From Rhodanobacter thiooxydans (GTDB lineage: Bacteria; Pseudomonadota; Gammaproteobacteria; Xanthomonadales; Rhodanobacteraceae): DNA of 64,000 nt. The DNA lies in NCBI RefSeq assembly GCF_030291135.1, contig NZ_CP127409.1:2728001-2792000 (forward strand). Reading direction: 5' to 3'. Below, one piece after another: positions 21,163 to 30,607 of this stretch. A program made the translations under genes and the position numbers. Positions within the stretch are counted from its first letter, which is position 1. Each line of letters starts with the position of its first letter. The notes under the pieces are model-generated. The model saw nothing but the letters and a program-made list of their open reading frames with translations, was not told the origin of the DNA and made no database searches.

Positions 21163-22431
21163 ATGAACCGAATCCGCATGATCGTCGCGCTGGCGCTGAT
21201 CTACATGATCTTCGCGATCCTGCTCAACAGCGTCGGCACGGTGATCCTGCAGTCGATCGCCACCTTCGGCATCGACAAGCCCGCAGCCAGCGCGCTGGAA
21301 CGCTACAAGGACCTCACCATCGCGGCCACCTCGTTCCTGGTCGCCTCGTTCCTGCCGATGTTCGGCTACCGGCGCTCGATGATGCTGGCGCTGGCCATCG
21401 TCGGCGGCGCCTGCGTACTGATGCCGCTCTACCCCAGTTTCCCTACCACGCGGCTGCTGTTCGCCTGCGTGGGTTTTTCATTCGCGCTGACCAAGGTCGC
21501 CGTGTATTCGTCGATCGGCCTGCTCACCGCCGACCGCACCGCGCACTCGCGCCTGACCAACACCATCGAGGGCCTGTTCATGGTCGGCGTGCTGGCCGGC
21601 AACTGGGTCTTCAGCGCCTTCATCGACCCAGCCAAACCGGGCGACCCGGCGTGGTTCAACGTGTACTGGCTGCTCGCCGGCGCCTGTGCGCTGACCATCG
21701 CGCTGCTGGCCACCGGTACCCTGGACGAAAGCGCCGCGCATGCGCAGGGGCACAACAACTCCTTCACCGACGCGATCATGGAGATGCTGCGCCTGTTCGT
21801 GCGTCCGCTGGTCTACGTGTTCCTCGCCTCGGCTTTCCTGTACGTGCTGATCGAGCAGAGTTTCGGTACCTGGCTGCCAACCTTCAACAACGAGATCCTG
21901 AAGCTGCCGAACGCGATGAGCATCCAGTTCGCCAGCATCCTCGCCGGCATGACCGCGCTGGGTCGCATCGGCGCCGGCGTCGTGCTCAAGCGGGTACGCT
22001 GGTACGTGCTGCTCAATGCGTGCGTGCTCGGCATGGGCGTGCTGGTGGTCGTGGTGCTGCCACTGGCGCGCGGCGTGGTGGCACGGCCAGACGTCGGCTG
22101 GTTCGACGCGCCGCTGGCGGCGTACCTGATCCCGCTGCTCGGCCTGCTGATGGCGCCAATCTACCCGGTGATCAATTCGGTGGCGCTGAGTTCGCTGCCC
22201 AAGCCGATGCACGCAGCGATGACCGGGCTGATCGTGGTGTTCTCCGCGCTCGGCGGCACGCTGGGCTCGTACATCACTGCCCGGGTGTTCGCCAGCTTCG
22301 ACGGCATCCACGCGTTCTATTTTTCGCTGCTGCCGATGAGCCTGATCCTGGTCACGCTGTTCCTGTTCAAGCGCGAGACCGACCGTGCCGGCGTCGACGC
22401 GCCGCCGGCGATCGGACTTGCCGCCAAGTAG
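21163..22431 (+). CDS. Major facilitator superfamily sugar transporter
   Basis: 422-residue inner-membrane permease with about 12 hydrophobic segments (first MIVALALIYMIFAILL, then SFLVASFLPMFGYRRS at the loop 2-3 position, and pairs to VTLFLFKRE at the end). The ATG at 21163 has GGAGG at 5 bases. By position it carries the disaccharide or glucose from the periplasm to the cytoplasm, linking the TonB receptor to the cytoplasmic phosphorylase. The substrate is inferred from context only. The periplasmic GH65 gene starts 20 bases downstream, so the two are coupled. Confidence 0.85.
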   Translation: MNRIRMIVALALIYMIFAILLNSVGTVILQSIATFGIDKPAASALERYKDLTIAATSFLVASFLPMFGYRRSMMLALAIVGGACVLMPLYPSFPTTRLLFACVGFSFALTKVAVYSSIGLLTADRTAHSRLTNTIEGLFMVGVLAGNWVFSAFIDPAKPGDPAWFNVYWLLAGACALTIALLATGTLDESAAHAQGHNNSFTDAIMEMLRLFVRPLVYVFLASAFLYVLIEQSFGTWLPTFNNEILKLPNAMSIQFASILAGMTALGRIGAGVVLKRVRWYVLLNACVLGMGVLVVVVLPLARGVVARPDVGWFDAPLAAYLIPLLGLLMAPIYPVINSVALSSLPKPMHAAMTGLIVVFSALGGTLGSYITARVFASFDGIHAFYFSLLPMSLILVTLFLFKRETDRAGVDAPPAIGLAAK

Positions 22432-22450
22432 CCCACCGCCAGGAGCGACC

Positions 22451-24697
22451 ATGAAGCCACACCACGCCACCCTCGCCGGCCTGTTCCTGTTCGCCGCCGC
22501 ACTCGCCACACCCGCGCCCGCCGCCACCGACCCGAGCTTCCTGCTCACCGGCACCACGGCGAACTTCGACAGCTACTTCCCCAGCTACCTGGCCAACGGT
22601 TACTTCTCCACGATGACTTCGGTGCGCGGCACCGAGGGCAACCGCGCGTACATGGTCGCGTTCATGGATTACAAACCCGGCGACATCGCACGCCCTGCCG
22701 CGATCCCCGGCTGGAGCGAGATCGACTACAACCCCGGCGGCGGCTGGCTCAATTCGACCCGCATCGACAGCAAGATCTTCGCCGACTACGCGCAGACGCT
22801 GGACATGCACGACGGCACGCTCACCACGAGCTACCGCTTCGACTACGCGAACAAGTCGACCGACATCAAGGTCACCACCTTCGTCAGCCAGGCTTCGAAC
22901 CATCTGGCGGCGACGCAGCTCTCCATCACGCCGCAGTTCGACGGCCCGGTGCAGCTGACTTTCCCGATCCGGCTATGGTCGGAGCATGCGCCGCGCTTTC
23001 CGATCGCCAGCATGACCGGCGACGAGATGATCGCGGCGGTGATCGCCAGCGGCCAGACGCTGGACAACAAGCCGGTGCCGACGCCCGACCGCGCCGCCGT
23101 GTGGTACCCCGGCTACACCCGCGTACTGGCCAGCGACGGCGACACGAAGGCGCTGACGCTGTGGCTGGACGGCCGCGCCGAACACGGCCTGACGATGGCC
23201 GAGGCGGCAGCGATCGGGCTGCCGCCGGGTCTCGCGATCGAAAGCGTGAAGCTGGAGAAAGGCCCGTACAAGCTGTCGCTCAACCTCGTCGCCAAGGTGC
23301 AAAAGGGCAGGACCTACACCTTCACCAAGTACATCGCCGCGTCGCGGCAGGACTGGGGTGGCAGTGCCCACGACAACGTGGCGCTGGCCCGTGCCGCGCG
23401 CAACAAGGGCTTCGCCGCGTTGCTCGCGGAACACCAGGCCGCCTGGCACGAGCTGTGGAAGTCCGACATCGTCGTCGATGGCGATCCGGCCGTGCAGCGC
23501 GCCGTGCATTCGGACCTGTACTACCTGCTGTCCAACTCCACGGTCGGCACGGCCTGGCCGATGGGCGCGTGCGCGCTGACTCCGGGCTACGCCGGCCACG
23601 CGTTCTGGGACAGCGATTCGTGGGTATTCCCCGCCCTGCTCCTGCTGCATCCCGAGCGCGCCAAACCGATCGTGATGTTCCGCGCACGCACCATGCAGCC
23701 GGCGCGCGAGCGCGCGAAGCAGTACGGCGTGAAGGGCACCATGTACCCGTGGGAAGCCGATCCAGAGACCGGCGTCGATAACACGCCGCACTTCGCCTAT
23801 GGCGTGTTCCGCGAGATCCACGTCAATGCCGACATCGCGATCGCGCAGTGGCAGTACTACCTCGCCACGGGCGACGATGCCTGGCTGCAGCAGCACGGCT
23901 GGCCGGTGATCCGCGAGATCGCGCAGTTCTGGGTCAGCCGGGTCACCTACGACAAGAGTACGGACCGCTACGAGATCCACCACGTCACTTCGCCCGACGA
24001 GGCTTACGACGACGTGCCGAACGACTCGTTCACCAATGCCGCGGCACGCAAGTCGCTGCAGATCGCGATCAAGGCGGCGAAGCTCGTCGGCGAAACGCCC
24101 GATCCGCAGTGGGCCGCGATCGCCGCGAAGATGACCATCCCGTTCGACGAGAAGAACCAGCGCCATCTCGACTTCGACGCCTCGGTGCCGCACGACAAGA
24201 TCACCTGGATGGGTTCGTCGCTGGCCTGGCTGATGTATCCGAACCTGGACCTGCCGATGTCGCCGCAGGTGCGCCGCAACGACTTCGCGTTCCAGTTGCA
24301 CGAACTGAAGGTGCACGGCGACGACCCGAACGAGATGATGATGGTGATGCTCGCCGTCGGCGCAGCCGAACTGGGCGACGACAAGGGCGCCGGCGAGTGG
24401 ATCCAGCGCAACCTGGTCGGCTTCCTGAAACCGCCGTTCAACGTGCGCACGGAAACCGTCGCCAACAACGCGGGCTACATCCTCGCGACCTCGGCCGGTT
24501 TCGTGCAGAGCTTCGTCTACGGACTCAGCGGCCTGCGCATCGAGGACGACGGCCTGGCCGAGGCGTATGCGCCGGTACTTCCGCCGGCGTGGCGCTCGCT
24601 GACCCTGAAGAACGTCGCGTTCCGCGGCAGGCATTACGATATCCGCATCGACCGCGGCGCCGATGGCAAGCCCCGGTTGCTCCGTGAGCCACGCTGA
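22451..24697 (+). CDS. Periplasmic GH65 family alpha-glucosidase-type enzyme
   Basis: 748-residue exported protein. A signal peptide (MKPHHATLAGLFLF...APA) is followed by a GH65 fold: N-terminal beta-sandwich, then an (alpha/alpha)6 barrel with HAFWDSDSW (about residue 385), the catalytic acid E517 in the motif VTSPDEA, and a C-terminal sheet. The family includes acid trehalases, kojibiose hydrolases and phosphorylases. The altered residue after PDE (Ala-Tyr instead of Tyr) and the export signal favour a hydrolase, because periplasmic phosphorolysis would waste the sugar phosphate. AGGAG precedes the ATG by 5 bases. It is the last gene of the locus, 174 bases before pilR. Kojibiose or trehalose are possible substrates; the sequence alone does not decide. 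Confidence 0.82.
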   Translation: MKPHHATLAGLFLFAAALATPAPAATDPSFLLTGTTANFDSYFPSYLANGYFSTMTSVRGTEGNRAYMVAFMDYKPGDIARPAAIPGWSEIDYNPGGGWLNSTRIDSKIFADYAQTLDMHDGTLTTSYRFDYANKSTDIKVTTFVSQASNHLAATQLSITPQFDGPVQLTFPIRLWSEHAPRFPIASMTGDEMIAAVIASGQTLDNKPVPTPDRAAVWYPGYTRVLASDGDTKALTLWLDGRAEHGLTMAEAAAIGLPPGLAIESVKLEKGPYKLSLNLVAKVQKGRTYTFTKYIAASRQDWGGSAHDNVALARAARNKGFAALLAEHQAAWHELWKSDIVVDGDPAVQRAVHSDLYYLLSNSTVGTAWPMGACALTPGYAGHAFWDSDSWVFPALLLLHPERAKPIVMFRARTMQPARERAKQYGVKGTMYPWEADPETGVDNTPHFAYGVFREIHVNADIAIAQWQYYLATGDDAWLQQHGWPVIREIAQFWVSRVTYDKSTDRYEIHHVTSPDEAYDDVPNDSFTNAAARKSLQIAIKAAKLVGETPDPQWAAIAAKMTIPFDEKNQRHLDFDASVPHDKITWMGSSLAWLMYPNLDLPMSPQVRRNDFAFQLHELKVHGDDPNEMMMVMLAVGAAELGDDKGAGEWIQRNLVGFLKPPFNVRTETVANNAGYILATSAGFVQSFVYGLSGLRIEDDGLAEAYAPVLPPAWRSLTLKNVAFRGRHYDIRIDRGADGKPRLLREPR

Positions 24698-24871
24698 AAC
24701 TGCCGTCGCACCATCCGGCATCGCGGCTGCGGCAACGATCCACCCGCCCGACAGCGCCTGCCGCACGCCCCCGCGACCGGCTTGTGGGCAGCCGCCTGCT
24801 GCATGGCCGGCCTTTGCCCCCCGGGCCGGGGCCGGGTATTCTCTGTCGTATCGTTTGCCACGCGCCGTGCC

Positions 24872-26260
24872 ATGAATCCCCAGACCGTTTTGGTCATCGA
24901 CGACGAACGCGACATCCGCGAACTGCTGACCATCACGCTGGGGCGAATGGACCTGCAGGTCGACGCCGTCGGCACCGTCGCCGAGGCACGCCGCGCACTG
25001 GCCGAACGCAGTTATGACCTTTGCTTCACCGACATGCGGCTGCCCGACGGCAGCGGCCACGAGATCATCGAGCTGATCTCCGCGGAACACCCCGACATGC
25101 CGGTGGCGATGATCACCGCCTACGGCAACGTCGACGCCGCGGTGAACGCGCTGAAGGCCGGCGCGTTCGACTTCGTCTCCAAGCCCGTCGACATCCAGAT
25201 GCTGCGCGGGCTGGTACGCACCGCCCTGCGCCTGGCCGAGGAGAGGCGCAACGGCGCCGCCGCGGCGAAAACCGGCGACTCCGGCGACCGCCTGATCGGC
25301 GACTCCGCGGCGATGCAACAGGTGCGCGCCACCATCGGCAAACTGGCGCGCAACCAGGCGCCGGTCTACATCGCCGGCGAATCCGGCGTGGGCAAGGAAC
25401 TGGTGGCGCGGCTGATCCACGAGCAGGGCCCACGCGCCAGCGGCCCGTTCGTGCCGGTCAACTGCGGCGCGATCCCGTCCGAGCTGATGGAAAGCGAATT
25501 CTTCGGCCACCGCAAGGGCAGCTTCACCGGCGCCAGCGCGGACAAGGAAGGCCTGTTCCAGGCCGCCCAGGGCGGCACCCTGTTCCTCGACGAGGTGGCC
25601 GAGCTGCCGCTGCACATGCAGGTGAAATTGCTGCGTGCAATCCAGGAAAAGGCGGTGCGCCCGATCGGCGGCCGCGACGAGATCCCGGTCGACGTGCGCA
25701 TCCTGTCGGCCACCCACAAGAACCTCGGCCAGCTGGTCGAGCAGGGGCAGTTCCGCCAGGACCTGTTCTACCGCATCAACGTGATCGAGCTGCGCGTGCC
25801 GCCGCTGCGCGAGCGCCGCGGCGACGTGCCGCAGCTGTCCACTTTCATCCTCAAGGCGCTGGCCGGCAAGAGCGGCGAAAGCGTCGGCCAGCTATCGCCG
25901 TCCGCCCGCGACGCACTGGACGCGTATGAGTTTCCCGGCAACGTGCGCGAGCTGGAGAACATCCTCGAACGCGCGATGGCCATGTGCGACGGCAGCACCA
26001 TCGAGGCGGCCGACCTGATGCTGCCGCAGCGCAGCGCGCGGTCGCCCCAGGAAGCGACGATACCGGGCCAGCCACCGGCGCCGGTCGCGGCGCCCGCCAG
26101 CGCGAACGGCGGCCTCGACGACTACATCAGCAACCTCGAGCGCACCGCGATCGTCAAGGCGCTGGAAGAATCGCGCTACAACAAGACCGCCGCCGCGCGC
26201 AAACTCGGCATCACCTTCCGCGCGCTGCGCTACAAGCTGAAGAAGCTCGGCATCGACTGA
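24872..26260 (+). CDS. pilR: Sigma-54-dependent response regulator PilR
   Basis: 462-residue NtrC-type activator. The receiver domain (1-120) has acidic residues D10 and D11 and phospho-acceptor D54 in FTDMRLPDG. The AAA+ domain has Walker A GESGVGKE near residue 172, the sigma-54-contact loop GSFTGA near 213 and GGTLFLDEV. A Fis-type helix-turn-helix is at the C-terminus (NKTAAARKLGITFRALRYKL). It activates the pilin promoter in response to PilS. The ATG at 24872 begins the conserved receiver strand. It is separated from pilS by the whole alpha-glucoside locus, so the pair may no longer share one transcript. It is convergent with the ABC permease genes. Confidence 0.9.
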   Translation: MNPQTVLVIDDERDIRELLTITLGRMDLQVDAVGTVAEARRALAERSYDLCFTDMRLPDGSGHEIIELISAEHPDMPVAMITAYGNVDAAVNALKAGAFDFVSKPVDIQMLRGLVRTALRLAEERRNGAAAAKTGDSGDRLIGDSAAMQQVRATIGKLARNQAPVYIAGESGVGKELVARLIHEQGPRASGPFVPVNCGAIPSELMESEFFGHRKGSFTGASADKEGLFQAAQGGTLFLDEVAELPLHMQVKLLRAIQEKAVRPIGGRDEIPVDVRILSATHKNLGQLVEQGQFRQDLFYRINVIELRVPPLRERRGDVPQLSTFILKALAGKSGESVGQLSPSARDALDAYEFPGNVRELENILERAMAMCDGSTIEAADLMLPQRSARSPQEATIPGQPPAPVAAPASANGGLDDYISNLERTAIVKALEESRYNKTAAARKLGITFRALRYKLKKLGID

Positions 26261-26299
26261 ACTGCCGACAGCAGACGCGCGACGTTTCAGCGCCGTTTC

Positions 26300-26324
26300 G
26301 CAGGGCAGGCACTGCCCGCCCTGC
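26300..26324. terminator. Hairpin between pilR and the convergent permease gene
   Basis: GCAGGGC / GCCCTGC arms with an 11-base loop in the 78 bases separating two convergent genes. The 7-bp stem is modest and there is no T-run. Confidence 0.4.
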
Positions 26325-26338
26325 ATAACCCACCCTGC

Positions 26339-27604
26339 TCACACCGAACGGGTCGCCTCCACCGGCGGCACCGCGGCGGCGCGGCGAGCCGGGCCGAGCA
26401 CGGCCAGCTGGCCAAGCAGCCACAGCACCAGCGCACCGACGCCGGGCACCCACAGCGGCATCCGCGGCAGTTCGTAGTGCGCCATCAGCGACAGGTTCGC
26501 GGCGATGCCGAGCGCCACGCCAAGCACGGTGCCAATGCCGACGATCAGCGCATTCTCGGCCTGGAAATAACCCAGGATGTCGCCGCGCGTCGCGCCCAGC
26601 GCACGCCGCACACCGATCGACCGGCGCCGCTGACCGACCCAGAAACTGCTCAAGCCCACGATGCCGCCGGCGGTCGCCAGCAGCAGCAAGACGCACATCG
26701 CGCCCATCATGATCGCCACGCCGCGATCGGTGGCGTACGCCTTCGTGCGTGCCTGCGCCAGCGTGACCACGCCGTCTTCCGGGCTGATCAGGCGCATGCG
26801 ATTCTGCGCCAGCAACGCCGCCGGCGCCGACTGCAGCAACGCGGCCAGTCGGCCCGGTTGCGCACGCACCAGATAGACCACCCCGCCGGCATAGGCTGCC
26901 CCGTCGTCGGCACTGGCGTAACGCGCCGGCAGCAGCACCGTGTCCTCATCGATCGATCGCGTGCTGCTGCCCGCGTAGCTGCCTTGCAACCGGTCAACCA
27001 CGCCGATGATGGTGCTCGGGCCGTCGTCCCTGAGATAAACGCGCTGACCCACCGCCGCGCCGCCCGGAAAAAGCTTGTGGGCCAGGTCGCGCGTGATGAT
27101 GATGACGGCCGGCATCACCTTGTCGTACGGGCCGAGGCTGCCGATCTCGTCAGCGCGGAAGTTGCGGCCCGCTACCAGCGTGATGCCGAACGTATCGATC
27201 GCGTGCTCGTCGGCAAAATAGGACAGCGCCAGCTGCAGCTTCTTCTGCTCGACCTGCAGCTTGATGCGCACCAGCCCGCCGCCACCCTCTTCCATGGGAT
27301 AGGCCTGGCTGGCAAACGCGTCGCGCACACCCGGCAGCTTGCGCAAGGTCACCAGGTCGGCCTGCATCTGCGCGTGAATATGCGGTACGTCCGGCTGGCC
27401 GACCCACTGGTTGTTGATTGCGAACAGATGCGCCTCGTCGGTACCGCTCGGACGCGACAGGTGCACCACCCGCGTCTTGACGATGAACAGTGCGTTGCTG
27501 ACCACCGCCAGGGTCAGCGCGATCTGCAGCACGATCAGCGCCGTGGCCATCTTGTGCCGGCGCAGCGCGGCGAGGATCGGGCGCAGCTGCATGACCGCGT
27601 TCAT
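26339..27604 (-). CDS. FtsX/MacB-type ABC transporter permease (second of a pair)
   Basis: 421-residue inner-membrane protein of the MacB/FtsX permease family. There is one membrane segment at the N-terminus (ATALIVLQIALTLAVV), a large periplasmic domain (about 50-280), then three membrane segments, with the family motif QRRRSIGVRRALGATRGDILG near residue 325. Such permeases work with a separate ATPase to move peptides, antibiotics or lipoproteins, or to send mechanical signals to the cell envelope. The ATG at 27604 overlaps the stop of the preceding permease as ATGA, so translation is coupled. No ATPase gene is nearby, so the partner must be encoded elsewhere. Confidence 0.85.
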   Translation of the reverse strand: MNAVMQLRPILAALRRHKMATALIVLQIALTLAVVSNALFIVKTRVVHLSRPSGTDEAHLFAINNQWVGQPDVPHIHAQMQADLVTLRKLPGVRDAFASQAYPMEEGGGGLVRIKLQVEQKKLQLALSYFADEHAIDTFGITLVAGRNFRADEIGSLGPYDKVMPAVIIITRDLAHKLFPGGAAVGQRVYLRDDGPSTIIGVVDRLQGSYAGSSTRSIDEDTVLLPARYASADDGAAYAGGVVYLVRAQPGRLAALLQSAPAALLAQNRMRLISPEDGVVTLAQARTKAYATDRGVAIMMGAMCVLLLLATAGGIVGLSSFWVGQRRRSIGVRRALGATRGDILGYFQAENALIVGIGTVLGVALGIAANLSLMAHYELPRMPLWVPGVGALVLWLLGQLAVLGPARRAAAVPPVEATRSV

Positions 27605-28926
27605 CCGTTCACCTTCAGCTGCCACGCCGGCTGCACCTGAGCAGCGCGCCAGGTGGGATACAGCGCGGCGATCAGGCTGGCGAGTACGGCGACCAGCACG
27701 GTCAGCAGCAACAGCGACGCGTCCAGCCGCGCCAGCCGGGCAAGCTCCGGCTCGAACACCTTGCCGATGCCGGCCATGCCCAGCGCCGTCAGCAGCAGGC
27801 CCAACACACCGCCGGCCAACCCGATCACCGCCGCCTCGACCAGGAACTGGCGATAGATCGCCCCGCGCGACGCACCCAGCGCGCGACGCACGCCGATCTC
27901 CGGCGCACGGCGCATGAAGCGGGCCAGCATCAGGCCGACCACGTTGACGAGGCAGATCAGCAGGAAGCTTACCGAGACGATCAGCGACAGCGCCGACGAC
28001 TTCGGCACCACTTTCATCACGTGCAGCCACTGCCCGACGTTGGACAAGCCCGTGTTCGGCGACCAGGCGAAGCGGCCGAGGCGTTGCTGCTCGGCCGCGT
28101 AGTTGCGCAGCCAGTCGCGGTAACGCGCCACGTCGGCACGCGCGGGCAGTTCCACCCAGGCCACGATCCACGCGCATTCGCTGCGCAGCACGCTGCTCCA
28201 GTCCGGCAGGTCGGGATCGACGGTATTCGTGCTGCAATAGAACTGCCCGGTGGTGGCCTTCCGCACATCGATGGCGCGACTGAACGGCAGGTAGAGCTGG
28301 CGCGGATGGCTGAAGGCGTAGAACGTGCTGGCCATGTCGAAATAGCGCGGGCGTGGCTCCCACTCGTCCAGCACGCCGACGATGCGGTAGACGTGCGCGT
28401 CCAGGTTGATCTCGCGGCCCACGCTGTCGGCGCCGCCGAACAGTTTCTGGTTGAGCGCGCTGCTGATCACGACGACCGCCGCGCGCTGGTCGTCGTCATG
28501 GGCCGACCAGCCGCCGCCGTAGCGGAAGCGCGCGTCGAACATCGCGAAGAAATCGCTGCTGACTGCATCGCCTTCCTGCGGCAACGGCTGCTGCCGCGCG
28601 TCGTCCGGCAGCACCGTCCACTTGCTGCCGTAGATCAGTACCTGCCGCTTTGCCTGCCGCGCGTGCAGCAGTGCCTGCGCATCGGTGTAGCTGAGCAGGA
28701 TCGGCGGCTCGCCCTTCCAGTTGTGCGCCGGCCCGAAGTTGTCGATCTGCGGCACGAACAGCTGGCCGGATTTCCACGGGATCGGGTCGGCCGCGGCGAC
28801 GCGGAACACGGCGAAGGTGACCATGCAGGTGGCCACGCCGCAACCCATCAACACCACCACGAGTGCGGTCAAGGCCTTGCTGCGCCGGCAACCGCGCAGG
28901 GCCAGATCGAAGTAATACGCCAGCAT
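27601..28926 (-). CDS. FtsX/MacB-type ABC transporter permease (first of a pair)
   Basis: 441-residue permease of the same layout: N-terminal membrane segment (ALTALVVVLMGCGVATCMV), periplasmic domain with paired Trp-rich stretches (about 55-300), then three membrane segments (SFLLICLVNVVGLML and others) and the EIGVRRALGASRGAIYRQF motif. The start at MLAYYFDLALRG is preferred over one 12 codons earlier because the cytoplasmic pre-helix begins there and AGGA lies 5 bases upstream. It follows the hybrid kinase gene by 39 bases on the same strand, so a shared transcript with the phosphorelay is likely. The two permeases probably form a heterodimer. Confidence 0.85.
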   Translation of the reverse strand: MLAYYFDLALRGCRRSKALTALVVVLMGCGVATCMVTFAVFRVAAADPIPWKSGQLFVPQIDNFGPAHNWKGEPPILLSYTDAQALLHARQAKRQVLIYGSKWTVLPDDARQQPLPQEGDAVSSDFFAMFDARFRYGGGWSAHDDDQRAAVVVISSALNQKLFGGADSVGREINLDAHVYRIVGVLDEWEPRPRYFDMASTFYAFSHPRQLYLPFSRAIDVRKATTGQFYCSTNTVDPDLPDWSSVLRSECAWIVAWVELPARADVARYRDWLRNYAAEQQRLGRFAWSPNTGLSNVGQWLHVMKVVPKSSALSLIVSVSFLLICLVNVVGLMLARFMRRAPEIGVRRALGASRGAIYRQFLVEAAVIGLAGGVLGLLLTALGMAGIGKVFEPELARLARLDASLLLLTVLVAVLASLIAALYPTWRAAQVQPAWQLKVNG

Positions 28927-28965
28927 CCCGGTCCTGCCGATCACCGCGTCCGCACGACCCACGGA

Positions 28966-30528
28966 TCAGCCGCCGTTGCCGGCGGCGCCCAGCGCCTTGC
29001 GCAGGGTGCGCAGCAGCAACTGGGTGGTGACCGGCTTGTCGACCACGTACAGGTGCTCCTGCATGGGCAGCTCGTGCAGGTCGGGCATGGCGCCGGGGTG
29101 GGTCAGCAGGATCACCGCGCCGGCGTAGCCCTGTTCGAGCAGCGCCGCCAGCGTGCGCACGCCGGTGAACAGGTTCATGTCCGCGTCCAGCACCACCAGG
29201 TCGGGCAGGCCGGCGGCCTCGATCCATTGCAGCGCGGCGGTGCCGCTCTGGCTGGCATGCGCCTGGTAGCCCCAGGCATCCAGCGTATCGACCAGCAGCG
29301 ACAGCTGGCCGGCCTCTTCCACCACCACCAGCACCCGCTCGGCGGCGCCCTCCAGGTTGTCCTGGCCATCCGCCTGGCTGCTGTCGGCGACCGCGGCTTC
29401 CAGCGGGAAATACAGGTCGAAACGGGTGCCATGGCCCGGCTCGCTGGCTACCCGCATCACGCCACCGTGACTGCTGACGATGCGCTTGCACGAGAGCAGG
29501 CCGAGCCCGGTACCGGACTCCTTGGTGGTGAAGAACGGCTCGAACAGGCGCTCCCTCACCGCCGGTTCCATGCCCGGACCGTCGTCGATCACGCTGATGC
29601 ACAGGTAGCAGCACTGCCGCGACGGCTCATCGGGCAGGAAGAAGTTCTCCGGCAGCTGCGCCCGCGCCGCCTCGACGCGCAGGTGGCCGCCGTCCGGCAT
29701 CGCCTGGATCGCATTCAGGCACAGGTTGAGCAGGCACTGCTGCAGCTCGGTGTGGTTGCCCTCGAACGACAATTCCGGATCGTCGATCACCAGCTCCATT
29801 TTCACCGTGTGCGGCACGCTGCCCTGCATCAGCAGGTCGAACGCACTGAACAGCGCGCCCAGCCGCACCTGTTCCGCGCGGCGCGCGCCGCCGGCGAACG
29901 ACAGCATCGAGTGCACCATGTCCAGGCCGCGCTTGCCGCAGTCGCGGACCAGCCGACCCAGTCGCGCCAGGCGTGGGTCGTCCTGGTAATCCTGCAGGCT
30001 GTCGCCGGCCAGCAGCAGTGGCTGCAGCAAGTTGCGCAGGTCGTGGCTGAGGCCACCGGCGAGCATCGCCAGGCTCTCGAAACGCTGGGCGCGGATCAAC
30101 TCCGCCTCGGAGCGGCGACTGGCCCGGCGCGCCTCGGCCTCGCTCAGCGCGCGGCGTACCGCGCTGGCCAGCCGGGCCGGGTTCTGCTTCAGGATGTAGT
30201 CGGTGGCGCCGTTGCGCAGCGCCTCGATCGCCGCCTCCTCGCCCAGCGTGGCGGAGACGAAGATGAACGGCAGGTCCTCGTCGCGCTGGCGCAGCAGGTC
30301 GAGCGCATGCTGGCCGGAAAACCCCGGCATGCTGAGGTCCGACAGCACGATGTGCGGCTTGAATTCGTCCAGCGCCGCGAGGAAGCCCGGCTCGTCGTCG
30401 ACCAGGCGCACCTCGTAGCCGATGTTGTCGGCATCGAGTTCGGCCAGCACCAGCTCGGCATCGAGCTGGCTGTCCTCGACCTGCAGCACCCGGATACTCG
30501 ACATCGCCCGAAATTGCCTGTGTGGCAT
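28966..30528 (-). CDS. Receiver - histidine kinase - receiver hybrid protein
   Basis: 520-residue cytoplasmic hybrid. An N-terminal receiver (about 8-130; LQVEDSQLDAELV and IVLSDLSMPGFSG) is followed by a kinase core with H-box LSHDLRNLLQPL (about 180), NLCLNAIQAMPDGG, DDGPGMEP and GTGLGLLSC, then a shorter C-terminal receiver-like domain (LVVLDADMN). It has no DNA-binding output. The start at MPHRQFRAM has AGGGGAA 5 bases upstream; an ATG 8 codons later is possible but lacks such a site. It lies 79 bases after a single-domain receiver gene. Receiver-first hybrids often work as relays between a membrane kinase and other response regulators. The C-terminal receiver lacks some usual acidic residues at its start (VLVVVEEAG), so its phosphorylation is uncertain. 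Confidence 0.85.
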   Translation of the reverse strand: MPHRQFRAMSSIRVLQVEDSQLDAELVLAELDADNIGYEVRLVDDEPGFLAALDEFKPHIVLSDLSMPGFSGQHALDLLRQRDEDLPFIFVSATLGEEAAIEALRNGATDYILKQNPARLASAVRRALSEAEARRASRRSEAELIRAQRFESLAMLAGGLSHDLRNLLQPLLLAGDSLQDYQDDPRLARLGRLVRDCGKRGLDMVHSMLSFAGGARRAEQVRLGALFSAFDLLMQGSVPHTVKMELVIDDPELSFEGNHTELQQCLLNLCLNAIQAMPDGGHLRVEAARAQLPENFFLPDEPSRQCCYLCISVIDDGPGMEPAVRERLFEPFFTTKESGTGLGLLSCKRIVSSHGGVMRVASEPGHGTRFDLYFPLEAAVADSSQADGQDNLEGAAERVLVVVEEAGQLSLLVDTLDAWGYQAHASQSGTAALQWIEAAGLPDLVVLDADMNLFTGVRTLAALLEQGYAGAVILLTHPGAMPDLHELPMQEHLYVVDKPVTTQLLLRTLRKALGAAGNGG

Positions 30529-30607
30529 ATGTTCCCCTGCTGCCCTGCCCGTCTCCGATGCCCGCATGCAGCCTGCCGGCTGGTGCGGATCGCCGCACTC
30601 CATTCGC

